Source: Streptomyces silaceus (GTDB lineage Bacteria; Actinomycetota; Actinomycetes; Streptomycetales; Streptomycetaceae). Taken from it: 45,718 nucleotides of DNA. Shown in pieces: positions 24,420 through 31,959 of this stretch. The number at the start of each line of letters is the position of its first letter. Within the stretch, counting starts at the first letter, position 1. A program made the translations under genes and the position numbers. The DNA lies in the NCBI RefSeq assembly GCF_001419745.1, contig NZ_LIRJ01000001.1, positions 1-45,718 of the forward strand, read 5' to 3'. The notes below the pieces were generated by a model. That model worked only from the letters and a program-made list of their open reading frames with translations, searched no databases and had not been told where the DNA came from.

Positions 24420-25985
24420 TCACATCGCGCGCTCGCGTCCCTCCCAGTACGGTTCGCGCAGCCGCCGCTTGTAGAGCTTGCCGTTGGGGTCGCGCGGCAT
24501 CGTCGCGATGAAGTCGACGCTCTTGGGGCGCTTGTAGCCCGCGAGGCGCTCCTCGCAGTGGGACAGGATCTCGGCGGCCAGCGCGTCGTCGGCCGCCCTG
24601 CCCTCGGCCACCTCGACGACGGCCTTGACCTCCTCGCCCCAGTCGTCGTGCGGGATCCCGAAGGCGGCGGCGTCCGCGACCGCGGGGTGCGTGAGCAGCG
24701 CCGACTCGATCTCGGCGGGATAGATGTTCACCCCGCCCGAAATGATCATGTCGATCTTGCGGTCGCGCAGGAACAGATAGCCGTCCTCGTCCAGCAGGCC
24801 GAGGTCGCCGACGGTGAAGAAGTCCCCGATGCGGTTCTTCTTCGTCTTCGCCTCGTCCTTGTGGTACGAGAATCCGCCGGTGGACATCTTCATGTAGACG
24901 GTGCCGAGCTCGCCCGGGGCCAGTCGGTTTCCGTCGTCGTCGAAGACCGCCAACTCGCTGATGGGCCAGGCCTTTCCGACCGTCCCGGGCTTCTTCAGCC
25001 AGTCCTGCGCGGTGGCGAACGCGCCGCCGCCCTCGCTGGCCGCGTAGTACTCCTCGACGCACTCGCCCCACCACTCGATCATGGCGCGCTTCACATGGTC
25101 GGGGCAGGGCGCGGCACCGTGGATGGCGTGCCGCATCGACGACACGTCGTACGCGGCCCGCGTCGCCTCCGGCAGGGCGAGCAGCCGGTGGAACTGGGTC
25201 GGCACCATGTGCGTGTGCGTGCACCGGTGCGCGTCGATGAGGCGGAGCATGTCCTCGGGCGTCCACTTGTCCATGAGGACCAGCGGATGGCCGATGTGCA
25301 GGGCGGCGCCCGCGAACTGGAGGACGGCCGTGTGGTAGAGCGGCGAGCAGACCAGGTGGACGTTGTCGTCGAAGGGCCTGATCCCGAAGATGCCGAGGAA
25401 CCCGCCGAGGTAGGACTCCTCGGGGAGCTTGCCCGACAGCGGGCGGCGGATGCCGCGCGGGCGGCCCGTCGTGCCCGAGGTGTAGTTCATGACCCAGCCG
25501 AGGGTGCGGTCGGTGGGGACCGACTCGAGCTGGCCGTCCAGGAGTTGGGCGTAGGGACGGAAGCCGCGCACGTCGCCGACGGCGTACCGGTGGCTCGTCG
25601 GGAGCCCGGCCTCGTCGGCGGCCGCGACCGCCGCGTCGGCGAACCGCTCGTGCGCGATCAGCACCTTGGCTCCGGAGTCGGAGACGATCCAGGCGATCTC
25701 GGGGCCGACCAGGTGGTGGTTGACCGGGACGAGATAGAACCCGGCCTGGGAGGCGGCGAGATACGCGGTGAAGAACTCCACGCCGTTGGGCAGGACGACC
25801 GCGAAGGCGTCGCCGCGTTCCAGGCCCGCGGCGCGCAGCCCGTGCACCAGCTGGTTGACGGCGCCGTGCAGCCGGCCCGCCGTCCACTCCTCGCCGTCGG
25901 GCGCGACGAGGACGGTGCGGCCGGGGTCGGCCGCGGCCTGGGCCCAGAAGCCGTTCGGCGGAGCGCTGTTGGGGGGTGTGCTCAC
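24420..25985 (-). CDS. Acyl-CoA synthetase (ANL superfamily)
   Basis: This 521-residue adenylate-forming enzyme has a P-loop YTSGTTGRPRGIRRP in which the usual PKG Lys is Arg, the motif EYYAASEGGG, the hinge VGDLGLLDEDGYLFLRDRKIDMIISGGVNIYPAEIE, and MPRDPNGKLYKRRLREPYW with the catalytic Lys near the C-terminus. It should activate a fatty or aromatic acid. The GTG start at 25985 overlaps the stop of the nitronate monooxygenase gene by GTGA, so the two are translationally coupled. A GGGGA ribosome site lies about 9 bases upstream. The substrate is unknown. It probably responds to the operator at 27138 that precedes the operon. Confidence 0.9.
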   Translation of the reverse strand: MSTPPNSAPPNGFWAQAAADPGRTVLVAPDGEEWTAGRLHGAVNQLVHGLRAAGLERGDAFAVVLPNGVEFFTAYLAASQAGFYLVPVNHHLVGPEIAWIVSDSGAKVLIAHERFADAAVAAADEAGLPTSHRYAVGDVRGFRPYAQLLDGQLESVPTDRTLGWVMNYTSGTTGRPRGIRRPLSGKLPEESYLGGFLGIFGIRPFDDNVHLVCSPLYHTAVLQFAGAALHIGHPLVLMDKWTPEDMLRLIDAHRCTHTHMVPTQFHRLLALPEATRAAYDVSSMRHAIHGAAPCPDHVKRAMIEWWGECVEEYYAASEGGGAFATAQDWLKKPGTVGKAWPISELAVFDDDGNRLAPGELGTVYMKMSTGGFSYHKDEAKTKKNRIGDFFTVGDLGLLDEDGYLFLRDRKIDMIISGGVNIYPAEIESALLTHPAVADAAAFGIPHDDWGEEVKAVVEVAEGRAADDALAAEILSHCEERLAGYKRPKSVDFIATMPRDPNGKLYKRRLREPYWEGRERAM

Positions 25986-27094
25986 GACTGACTTCCCCTT
26001 CCGGCGATGCGGTTGACTCGGTCGACGGCCCGCTCGAATCCGCGCGTCAGATCGTCGAAGACGGCCTGCACGCTGCGTTCGCTGTTCATCCGGCCGACGA
26101 TCTGCCCGACCGGAGTGCCGAGCAGCTCCTGCACCTCGTACTTCTGGATGCGGGACACCGCCTCGGCGACCAGCAGGCCCTGGAGCGGCATCGGCAGCGG
26201 CCCGGGACCCTGCGGATCGTCCCAGGCATCCGTCCACTCCGTGCGCAGCTGCCGGGCGGGCTTTCCGGTCAGGGCGCGGGAGCGGACCGTGTCGCCGGAT
26301 CCGGCGGCGAGCAACTTGCGGGTGAGGGCCGGCGAGTGGAGGTCGGCCTCCGTGGTGGTGAGCCAGAGGGAGCCGAGCCAGACGCCCTGTGCGCCGAGGG
26401 CGAGCGCGGCGGCGATCTGCTGCCCGCTGCCGATGCCTCCGGCGGCGAGCACGGGCAGCGGCGCGACCGCCTCGACCGCCTCCGGGGTGAGCACCATGGA
26501 CGCGATCTCGCCGGTGTGGCCGCCCGCCTCGTACCCCTGCGCGACGACGATGTCGATGCCGGCTTCCGCGTGCTTGCGGGCGTGCCGGGCGCTGCCCGCG
26601 AGGGCGGCGACCAGGACGTCGTGGTCGTGGGCCCGCTGGATCACGTCCGCCGGGGGCGAGCCGAGCGCGTTGGCGAGAAGCTTGATCGGGTAGTCGAAGG
26701 CGACGTCGAGCTGGTTGCGGGCGACCTGCTCCATCCAGCCGGTGATGCGCCAACCCGACTCCTCGCCCTCGGCGAGTTCGGGCACGCCGTGCTTGGCGAG
26801 GGTGTCCTTGACGAACTGCCGGTGCCCGTCGGGGATCATCGCCTCGACGTCGGCCTCCGTGACGCCCTCGACCTTCTTGGCGGGCATCACGACGTCGAGG
26901 CCGTACGGCCTGCCGTCGACGTGCTCCTGCATCCAGTCGAGGTCTCTGGCCAGCTCGTCCGGCGCCGTGTAGCGGACCGCGCCGAGCACCCCGAACCCGC
27001 CCGCCCTGCTGATGGCGGCGGCCACCGCGGGGAAGGGCGTGAAGCCGAAGATGGCGTGCTCGACTCCCAGTCTCTTGCTCAACTCCGTCTGCAT
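25982..27094 (-). CDS. Nitronate monooxygenase (2-nitropropane dioxygenase family)
   Basis: This 370-residue FMN-dependent TIM-barrel protein shows the P(A/G)GG-type phosphate-binding region PVLAAGGIGSGQQIAAALALGAQGVWLGS near residue 210 and the catalytic-His segment QGYEAGGHTGEIASMVL near 180. N-terminal FGFTPFPAVAAAISRAGGFGVLG is typical of the family. It oxidises alkyl nitronates or acts as a flavin enoyl reductase-like protein; in actinobacteria many members lie in acyl-CoA catabolic operons, as here. The gene begins a two-gene operon with the synthetase (GTGA overlap). The ATG lies about 45 bp from a 15-bp dyad. Confidence 0.9.
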   Translation of the reverse strand: MQTELSKRLGVEHAIFGFTPFPAVAAAISRAGGFGVLGAVRYTAPDELARDLDWMQEHVDGRPYGLDVVMPAKKVEGVTEADVEAMIPDGHRQFVKDTLAKHGVPELAEGEESGWRITGWMEQVARNQLDVAFDYPIKLLANALGSPPADVIQRAHDHDVLVAALAGSARHARKHAEAGIDIVVAQGYEAGGHTGEIASMVLTPEAVEAVAPLPVLAAGGIGSGQQIAAALALGAQGVWLGSLWLTTTEADLHSPALTRKLLAAGSGDTVRSRALTGKPARQLRTEWTDAWDDPQGPGPLPMPLQGLLVAEAVSRIQKYEVQELLGTPVGQIVGRMNSERSVQAVFDDLTRGFERAVDRVNRIAGRGSQS

Positions 27095-27136
27095 GGGCGC
27101 AGGATGCCGCAGCCGACCGGCCGAGGGAAGAGATTT

Positions 27137-27153
27137 TCTGATGCAGTGTCAGA
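27137..27153. promoter_or_regulatory. CTGAY-N5-GTCAG operator upstream of the nitronate monooxygenase operon
   Basis: TCTGA-TGCAGTG-TCAGA has perfect 5-bp arms; its inner 15 bp (27138-27152) read CTGAT-GCAGT-GTCAG. Flanks are AGATTT on the left and TATTT on the right. Both dyad and AT-rich flanks match the site at 13334-13348. It stands 44 bp before the ATG of the operon at 25982-27094. Confidence 0.55.
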
Positions 27154-27204
27154 TATTTGGCACAGGTGCGCGGCGCGACACGGAGCACCCCTTGATCGCC
27201 TTCG

Positions 27205-27241
27205 ACTGACCGCATGGTCAGTCATCTGACCGATCGGTTAG
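27205..27241. promoter_or_regulatory. Tandem TetR-type dyads upstream of the FAD monooxygenase
   Basis: ACTGACC-GCAT-GGTCAGT (27205-27222) is a perfect 7-bp-arm dyad, and CTGACCGATCGGTTAG (27226-27241) is a second with one mismatched pair. Centre-to-centre distance is 20 bp, two helical turns. They lie 41-78 bp before the ATG at 27283 and within the 188-bp divergent region. The TetR gene at 29538 is a candidate source of the repressor. Confidence 0.6.
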
Positions 27242-27282
27242 TGTGTCCGCACCGTGGGGCTCGACGGACGGAGGACACCGGG

Positions 27283-28509
27283 ATGGAACGGACGACGTGC
27301 TGTGTGGTGGGCGGCGGACCGGCCGGCATGATGCTGGGCCTGCTCCTCGCGCGGGCGGGCATCGAGGTGACCGTCCTGGAGAAGCACGGTGACTTCCTGC
27401 GGGACTTCCGGGGCGACACCGTCCACCCGTCGACCCTGCGCCTGCTCGACGAACTCGGCCTCGGCGAACGCTTCGCGCGGCTGCCCGCGCGCAGGCTGCG
27501 GGAGATGCGGATGCACATCGACGGCACCACCGTCGTCGCGGGCGATCTGCGGCACATCCCCGGCCGCCACCCGTACATCGCGATGGTCCCGCAGTGGGAC
27601 TTCCTCGATCTCCTCGCGGGCGCGGCCGTCGCCGAGCCGTCCTTCACGCTGCGGATGCGGACCGCGGTGACGGGCCTGCGGACGGACGGCTCCGGCCGGG
27701 TCACCGGCGTCCGGTACACCGACGCCGACGGCACCCCCGGCGAGCTCGGCGCCGACCTGACCGTGGCATGCGACGGCCGGGGCTCACTGGTCCGCACGGC
27801 GGCGGGGTTCACCCCCGTCGCGTACGACGTGCCCATCGACGTCTGGCAGGTCCGCGTGGCCGCCCCGCGCGACGACCTCAAGAACGGCCGTGTCTTCCTG
27901 AGCATCCGCGACGGCCAGATCGCCGCCACCATGGACCGCGGCGACTACTACCAGACCTCCTACCTCATCAGGAAGGGCACGGACGCCGAACTGCGCGCCC
28001 ACGGCATCGACTGGTTCCGCGACCGCCTCGGCGCCCTGCTCGGCTGGGACCGCACGGCGACGGCGGAGATCACCTCCTGGGACGACGTGAAGCTCCTGGA
28101 GGTCACGATGGACCGGCTGCCCCGGTGGTACGCCGAAGGCGTCCTCTGCATCGGCGACGCCGCGCACACCATGTCGCCGGTCGGCGGCGTCGGCGTCAAC
28201 CTCGCGGTGCAGGACGCCGTCGCGGCGGCCCGCCTCCTCGCCGGACCGCTGCGCCGCGGCACGGTCGGCGTCCGCGACCTGGCCCGCGTCCAGAAGCGCC
28301 GCACCCTGCCCACCGCGCTCACGCAACGCCAGCAGCGGGGCGAACACGACATGCTCCTGCGCCCGGCCCTCGACGGCACCCTCCGCGGCGACCGCCTCCC
28401 GCTCCCCCTGCGCCTGCTCCGCACGGTCCCCGCGCTGCGCACGGTGACGGGCTACCTCGGCGGCGTGGGCGTACGCCCGGAACGCGCACCGGAGTTCGCC
28501 CGCCGCTGA
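27283..28509 (+). CDS. FAD-dependent monooxygenase (PHBH-like group A)
   Basis: This 408-residue flavoprotein carries all three motifs of aromatic hydroxylases: the Rossmann GGGPAGMMLGLLLARAGIEVTVLEK at 10-34, the DG motif LTVACDGRGSLVR near 165, and the GD motif CIGDAAHTMSPVGGVGVNLAVQDA near 290. It should hydroxylate an aromatic or polyketide-like substrate using NAD(P)H and O2. ATG start with GGAGGACACC upstream; the in-frame start at 27214 falls inside the operator region and is unlikely. Its last 58 bp overlap the 3' end of the convergent MerR gene. Tandem dyads before it indicate repression by a TetR-type protein. Confidence 0.9.
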   Translation: MERTTCCVVGGGPAGMMLGLLLARAGIEVTVLEKHGDFLRDFRGDTVHPSTLRLLDELGLGERFARLPARRLREMRMHIDGTTVVAGDLRHIPGRHPYIAMVPQWDFLDLLAGAAVAEPSFTLRMRTAVTGLRTDGSGRVTGVRYTDADGTPGELGADLTVACDGRGSLVRTAAGFTPVAYDVPIDVWQVRVAAPRDDLKNGRVFLSIRDGQIAATMDRGDYYQTSYLIRKGTDAELRAHGIDWFRDRLGALLGWDRTATAEITSWDDVKLLEVTMDRLPRWYAEGVLCIGDAAHTMSPVGGVGVNLAVQDAVAAARLLAGPLRRGTVGVRDLARVQKRRTLPTALTQRQQRGEHDMLLRPALDGTLRGDRLPLPLRLLRTVPALRTVTGYLGGVGVRPERAPEFARR

Positions 28510-29504
28510 CCTCCGACGCGGTGCGCGGGCCACGCGCGCAGCGCCCGTACCGTCCAGTCGACCACCTGCGCCAGGCCCTCCGGGGCGGGCCAGCCGTTGA
28601 TCACCGCCAGGAGGTACAGGTAACGGTCCCTGCGGGGGTCGTTCATGACGTCGAGGCGGGCCGCCAGGCGTCGGCGGAGGTCCTCGCCGTCGGGGGCCCC
28701 GACGATCCCGGCGTAGTGGGCGGCCAGCGCCGCGACGATCGGGGCGGCCAGGGGCGAGGTGGGCTCGATGGCCTCGCTCAGGGCAGGGTCGGCCAGGGAA
28801 CGGACGGCCTCGGCGAGGATGCGGGGCAGGCCCGTCGCGTCGTCCGGGGCCCGGTCGGCCGCCATGCCGCGGGCCATCCCCTGCACGCTCACGCGAAAAC
28901 CGGGGTCCGCCATCAGACCGGCCAGTTCCACCCATGCCTCGATCTGCGCCACATCGGGGACGTCGGGCAGTTCGGGGGTCATGGAGCGGATCACCGCGGG
29001 GAACGCGGGGTGATCGTCCAGGCCCTCGAAGACCGTGCCGAGGAAGTCGCCGATCAGGCGGCCGCGCTCGTCCTCGGAGAGCGTGGCGAGCCGGTGCATC
29101 AGGTCCAACTCCTGGGGTGTGCAGCCGCGTTCGGCCACCGCGGACAGCACCGCGCGCCGCAGCCGCAGGGTGTGGATCTGTACGTCCAAAGCCTCGGCGT
29201 GCGCCGCCGCCACGTCGGGCAGCGCGACCTCGCGGTCCACGACCCTGCGGATCGTCGGCAGGTCCAGGCCCAGCTCCCGCAGGGTCCGCACCAGGTCGAG
29301 GCGTGCGGCGGCGTCGGGGCCGTAGCGCCGGTAGCCGGCCGCGCTGCGGTCCGTGGGGACGACGATCCCGGAGTCCGAGTAGAACCGGATCGTCTTGACC
29401 GAGAGCCCGGTCCGCCTGGCCAGCTCGCCGATCGAGTACAGGGTGTCCGGGAGGGGCGCCCCCGTGGTGAGGGTGTCGGGAGAGAAGGATGCGTCGTCGC
29501 TCAT
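28452..29504 (-). CDS. MerR-family transcriptional regulator with long effector domain
   Basis: This 350-residue protein has an N-terminal MerR helix-turn-helix and wing (YSIGELARRTGLSVKTIRFYSDSGIVVPTDRSAAGYRRYG at 23-62), the dimerisation helix to about 130, and an unusually long C-terminal part of about 210 residues. That part has no Cys-rich metal site (a single Cys near the helix end), so a small organic effector is more likely than a metal. The tail is Arg/Gly/Pro-rich where it overlaps the monooxygenase gene by 58 bp. A 19-bp MerR-type dyad immediately upstream, in its own promoter, points to autoregulation. It is 33 bp downstream of the TetR gene. Confidence 0.88.
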   Translation of the reverse strand: MSDDASFSPDTLTTGAPLPDTLYSIGELARRTGLSVKTIRFYSDSGIVVPTDRSAAGYRRYGPDAAARLDLVRTLRELGLDLPTIRRVVDREVALPDVAAAHAEALDVQIHTLRLRRAVLSAVAERGCTPQELDLMHRLATLSEDERGRLIGDFLGTVFEGLDDHPAFPAVIRSMTPELPDVPDVAQIEAWVELAGLMADPGFRVSVQGMARGMAADRAPDDATGLPRILAEAVRSLADPALSEAIEPTSPLAAPIVAALAAHYAGIVGAPDGEDLRRRLAARLDVMNDPRRDRYLYLLAVINGWPAPEGLAQVVDWTVRALRAWPAHRVGGQRRANSGARSGRTPTPPR

Positions 29505-29518
29505 GGGACCACCCTCAC

Positions 29519-29541
29519 GTCTCCCCTTACGGGAGACTCAA
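29519..29541 (-). promoter_or_regulatory. MerR-type 19-bp dyad promoter of the MerR gene
   Basis: GTCTCCC-CTTAC-GGGAGAC (29519-29537) has perfect 7-bp arms. On the minus strand a -35-like TTGAGT (29541-29536) joins it directly, and the dyad fills the long spacer region expected for MerR-controlled promoters; no good -10 is visible. The form recalls BmrR-type operators. The -35 includes the stop codon of the TetR gene. Confidence 0.65.
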
Positions 29542-30224
29542 GCCCGCGTTCGCGGCTCGTGCCGCTCGACGGCGCGCAGCGTGAACGTCACCAGCTCGTC
29601 CGCCGCCGCGTCGAGGTCGAGGTCCGGGTGGACGAGCCAGTGCCCGATCACCCCGTCGATCGCTCCACCGATCGCGAGGGCCAGCGTCGCGGGGTCGAAC
29701 ACCCGGAACCGGCCTGCGCGTTGGCCCTCGGCGAGCAGGTCCGCGAGAGCGTTCCAGCGGCCCGCCGTGTCGTGCCCACCGGGGTTCTTCAGGCGTGTGC
29801 CGTCCTCGTCGTCGAGGAGCATCTCCGTGATCACGCGGACGTGGCGGCGGTTGTCCCGCTGGTAGCCGACCATCGCGCGGACGTAGGCGACGATCGCCGC
29901 GCGCGGGTCGGCCTCGGCGGCCACCTGCTCGTCCACGTACGTCATGAACCGCTCCAGGACGTACGACAGCGTGGCCCGGGTCAGGTTGTCCTTCGACGAG
30001 AAGTGGTAGAGGACGGCGGCCTTCGACAGGCCCGCCTGCTCGGCGATCGCCGCGAGCGACGTCGCCGGATAGCCCTTGGTGGAGATCATGTCGATCGTGC
30101 ACTCGATGAGCTGGCTGCGGCGGGCCTGTTCGGTGAAGGTCGGAGTGCCGGCTCCCCGCCGGGACGAGCGGGTCGTACGCGGCGAAGAGGCGACGCCGGA
30201 CGTACGGGACGCGTCAGCGGCCAT
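29538..30224 (-). CDS. TetR-family transcriptional regulator
   Basis: This 228-residue protein has a basic N-terminal extension of about 30 residues and then the TetR helix-turn-helix (IDMISTKGYPATSLAAIAEQAGLSKAAVLYHFSSKDNLTRATL at about 43-85). The ligand domain has no recognisable family. The start at 30224 has AGAGGAG about 9 bases upstream. Its stop codon lies within the promoter of the MerR gene, so the two genes are close but MerR has its own control. It is a candidate repressor for the dyads at 27205-27241, about 2.3 kb away, which is inference only. Confidence 0.88.
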   Translation of the reverse strand: MAADASRTSGVASSPRTTRSSRRGAGTPTFTEQARRSQLIECTIDMISTKGYPATSLAAIAEQAGLSKAAVLYHFSSKDNLTRATLSYVLERFMTYVDEQVAAEADPRAAIVAYVRAMVGYQRDNRRHVRVITEMLLDDEDGTRLKNPGGHDTAGRWNALADLLAEGQRAGRFRVFDPATLALAIGGAIDGVIGHWLVHPDLDLDAAADELVTFTLRAVERHEPRTRA

Positions 30225-30283
30225 CGTGACGCTCTCCTCTCCTCGCTCGCGCCGGTGATCGGCATCCGACCGTACACCAGCGG

Positions 30284-31837
30284 CTATGCCCCCATCGCGG
30301 CCATGGCGGCGTTGTGCCCGGGGATGCCGCTGACGCCGCCGCCGCGCACCGCGCCCGCCCCGCACAGCAGGACGTTCGCGTGCCGGGTCTCCACGCCCCA
30401 CCGTCCGGTGTCCTCCTGCGCGTAGGGGAAGGCGAGGTCGCGGTGGAAGATGTTGCCGCCGGGCAGCCCGAGGTCGCGCTCCAGGTCGAGCGGGGTCTTC
30501 GCCTCGATGCAGGGGCGGCCCTCGGCGTCGAGGGCCAGGCAGTCGGCGAGCGGCTCGGCCAGGTGCGCGTCGAGCTGCGCGAGGGTCGACTTCAGGAGGT
30601 CCGCGCGGACGGCGTCGTTGTCCCGCGCGAAGAGCCGCGCGGGCGTGTGGAGTCCGAAGAGGGTGAGGGTCTGGTAGCCGCGCTCGACGAGGTCGGGGGC
30701 GAGGATCGTCGGGTCGGTGAGCGAGTGGCAGTAGATCTCGGAGGGCGGGGCCGCGGGCGGGGCCCCGGCGGCGGCCTGGGCGTACGCGGCGGCCAACTCC
30801 TCGTACCCTTCCGCGATGTGGAAGGTCCCGGCGAACGCCTCGCGCGGGTCGACGGCGGTGTCCCGCAGCCGCGGCAGCCGCTTGAGCAGCATGTTCACCT
30901 TCAGCTGTGCGCCTTCGGCGGGCGGGGGCGGCGCGTCGCCGAGGAGCGCGGCGAGGGCCTGCGGCGACGCGTTGACCAGGACGTGGCGCGCGGCGACGGT
31001 CCGCTCGCCGTCCTCGCCCTCGCGGTACGTCACCTCGCCGCGCTGCCCGTCGGTGGCGATGCCCGTGACCTCGCAGCCGGTGCGCAGCGTGGCGCCGGCC
31101 GCCCGCGCGGCGTCGGCGATGGCCGTGGTGAGGGCGCCCATGCCGCCGACGGGCACGTTCCAGTCGCCGGTGCCGCCGCCGATGACGTGGTAGAGGAAGC
31201 AGCGGTTCTGGCGCAGCGAGGGGTCGTGGGCGTCGGCGAACGTGCCGATCAGGGCGTCGGTCAGGACGACGCCGCGCACCAGGTCGTCGGCGAAGCGCGC
31301 CTCGATCGCGGTGCCGATCGGCTCCTCGAACAGGGTGCGCCAGGCGGTGGCGTCGTCGACGCGGGCGCGCAGTTCGGTGCGGGTGGGCAGGGGTTCGGTG
31401 AGGGTGGGGAAGACGCGGCGGGCGACCTGGCCGGTCATGGCGTAGAAGTCGCGCCAGGCGTCGTACTCGCGGTGGTCCCCGGTGAGCCGCGCGAAGGCCT
31501 GCCGGGTGCGGGCCTCGCCACCGCCCACGAGCAGCCCGGTGGGCCGTCCGGCGCGCTCGGCCGGGGTGTAGGAGGACACGGTGCGGGTGCGCACCCGGAA
31601 GTCCAGGTCGAGGTCCCTGACGATCTTCTTGGGGAGGAGGCTGACCAGGTACGAGTAGCGGGAGAGCCGCGCGTCGACCCCGGCGAAGGGACGGCTGGAG
31701 ACGGCGGCGCCGCCGGTGCCGGGGAGCCGCTCCAGGAGCAGCACGGACCGCCCGGCGCGGGCGAGATAGGCGGCGGCGACGAGACCGTTGTGACCTCCGC
31801 CGACGATGACGGCGTCGTACGCATCACGATCAGGCAT
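30284..31837 (-). CDS. FAD-dependent oxidoreductase, PYROXD2/carotenoid-desaturase-like
   Basis: This 517-residue flavoprotein begins with the dinucleotide motif AVIVGGGHNGLVAAAYLARAGRSVLLLER at 9-37 and ends with LLCGAGAVRGGGVSGIPGHNAAMAAM, the FAD-binding C-terminal motif of phytoene-desaturase and PYROXD2 proteins. The middle holds the VIGGGTGDWNVPVGGMGALTTAI segment that is conserved in PYROXD2. The substrate is unknown; no carotenoid biosynthesis genes lie nearby. ATG start with TAGGAAGAG just upstream. It lies between a GC hairpin (on the kinase side) and the TetR gene (59 bp), and may be cotranscribed with TetR. Confidence 0.88.
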   Translation of the reverse strand: MPDRDAYDAVIVGGGHNGLVAAAYLARAGRSVLLLERLPGTGGAAVSSRPFAGVDARLSRYSYLVSLLPKKIVRDLDLDFRVRTRTVSSYTPAERAGRPTGLLVGGGEARTRQAFARLTGDHREYDAWRDFYAMTGQVARRVFPTLTEPLPTRTELRARVDDATAWRTLFEEPIGTAIEARFADDLVRGVVLTDALIGTFADAHDPSLRQNRCFLYHVIGGGTGDWNVPVGGMGALTTAIADAARAAGATLRTGCEVTGIATDGQRGEVTYREGEDGERTVAARHVLVNASPQALAALLGDAPPPPAEGAQLKVNMLLKRLPRLRDTAVDPREAFAGTFHIAEGYEELAAAYAQAAAGAPPAAPPSEIYCHSLTDPTILAPDLVERGYQTLTLFGLHTPARLFARDNDAVRADLLKSTLAQLDAHLAEPLADCLALDAEGRPCIEAKTPLDLERDLGLPGGNIFHRDLAFPYAQEDTGRWGVETRHANVLLCGAGAVRGGGVSGIPGHNAAMAAMGA

Positions 31838-31856
31838 GACTCTTCCTAGCACGGGG

Positions 31857-31882
31857 GCCGGGCGCCGGGGTACGCCCGGCGC
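31857..31882. terminator. GC-rich hairpin between the kinase and oxidoreductase genes
   Basis: GCGCCGGG (31862-31869) pairs with CCCGGCGC (31875-31882) over a 5-base loop; an overlapping alternative pairs 31857-31864 with 31873-31880. It stands after the kinase stop (31960, minus strand) and 20 bp before the oxidoreductase start, so it may end the kinase message. Confidence 0.5.
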
Positions 31883-31959
31883 GGACAAGGCGTGGCGCTC
31901 CGCGGTGCCGTGGCGCGGCGCCATCCGGGGCGGCCCCATGGCCCGGGCGCGCCCGCCGT

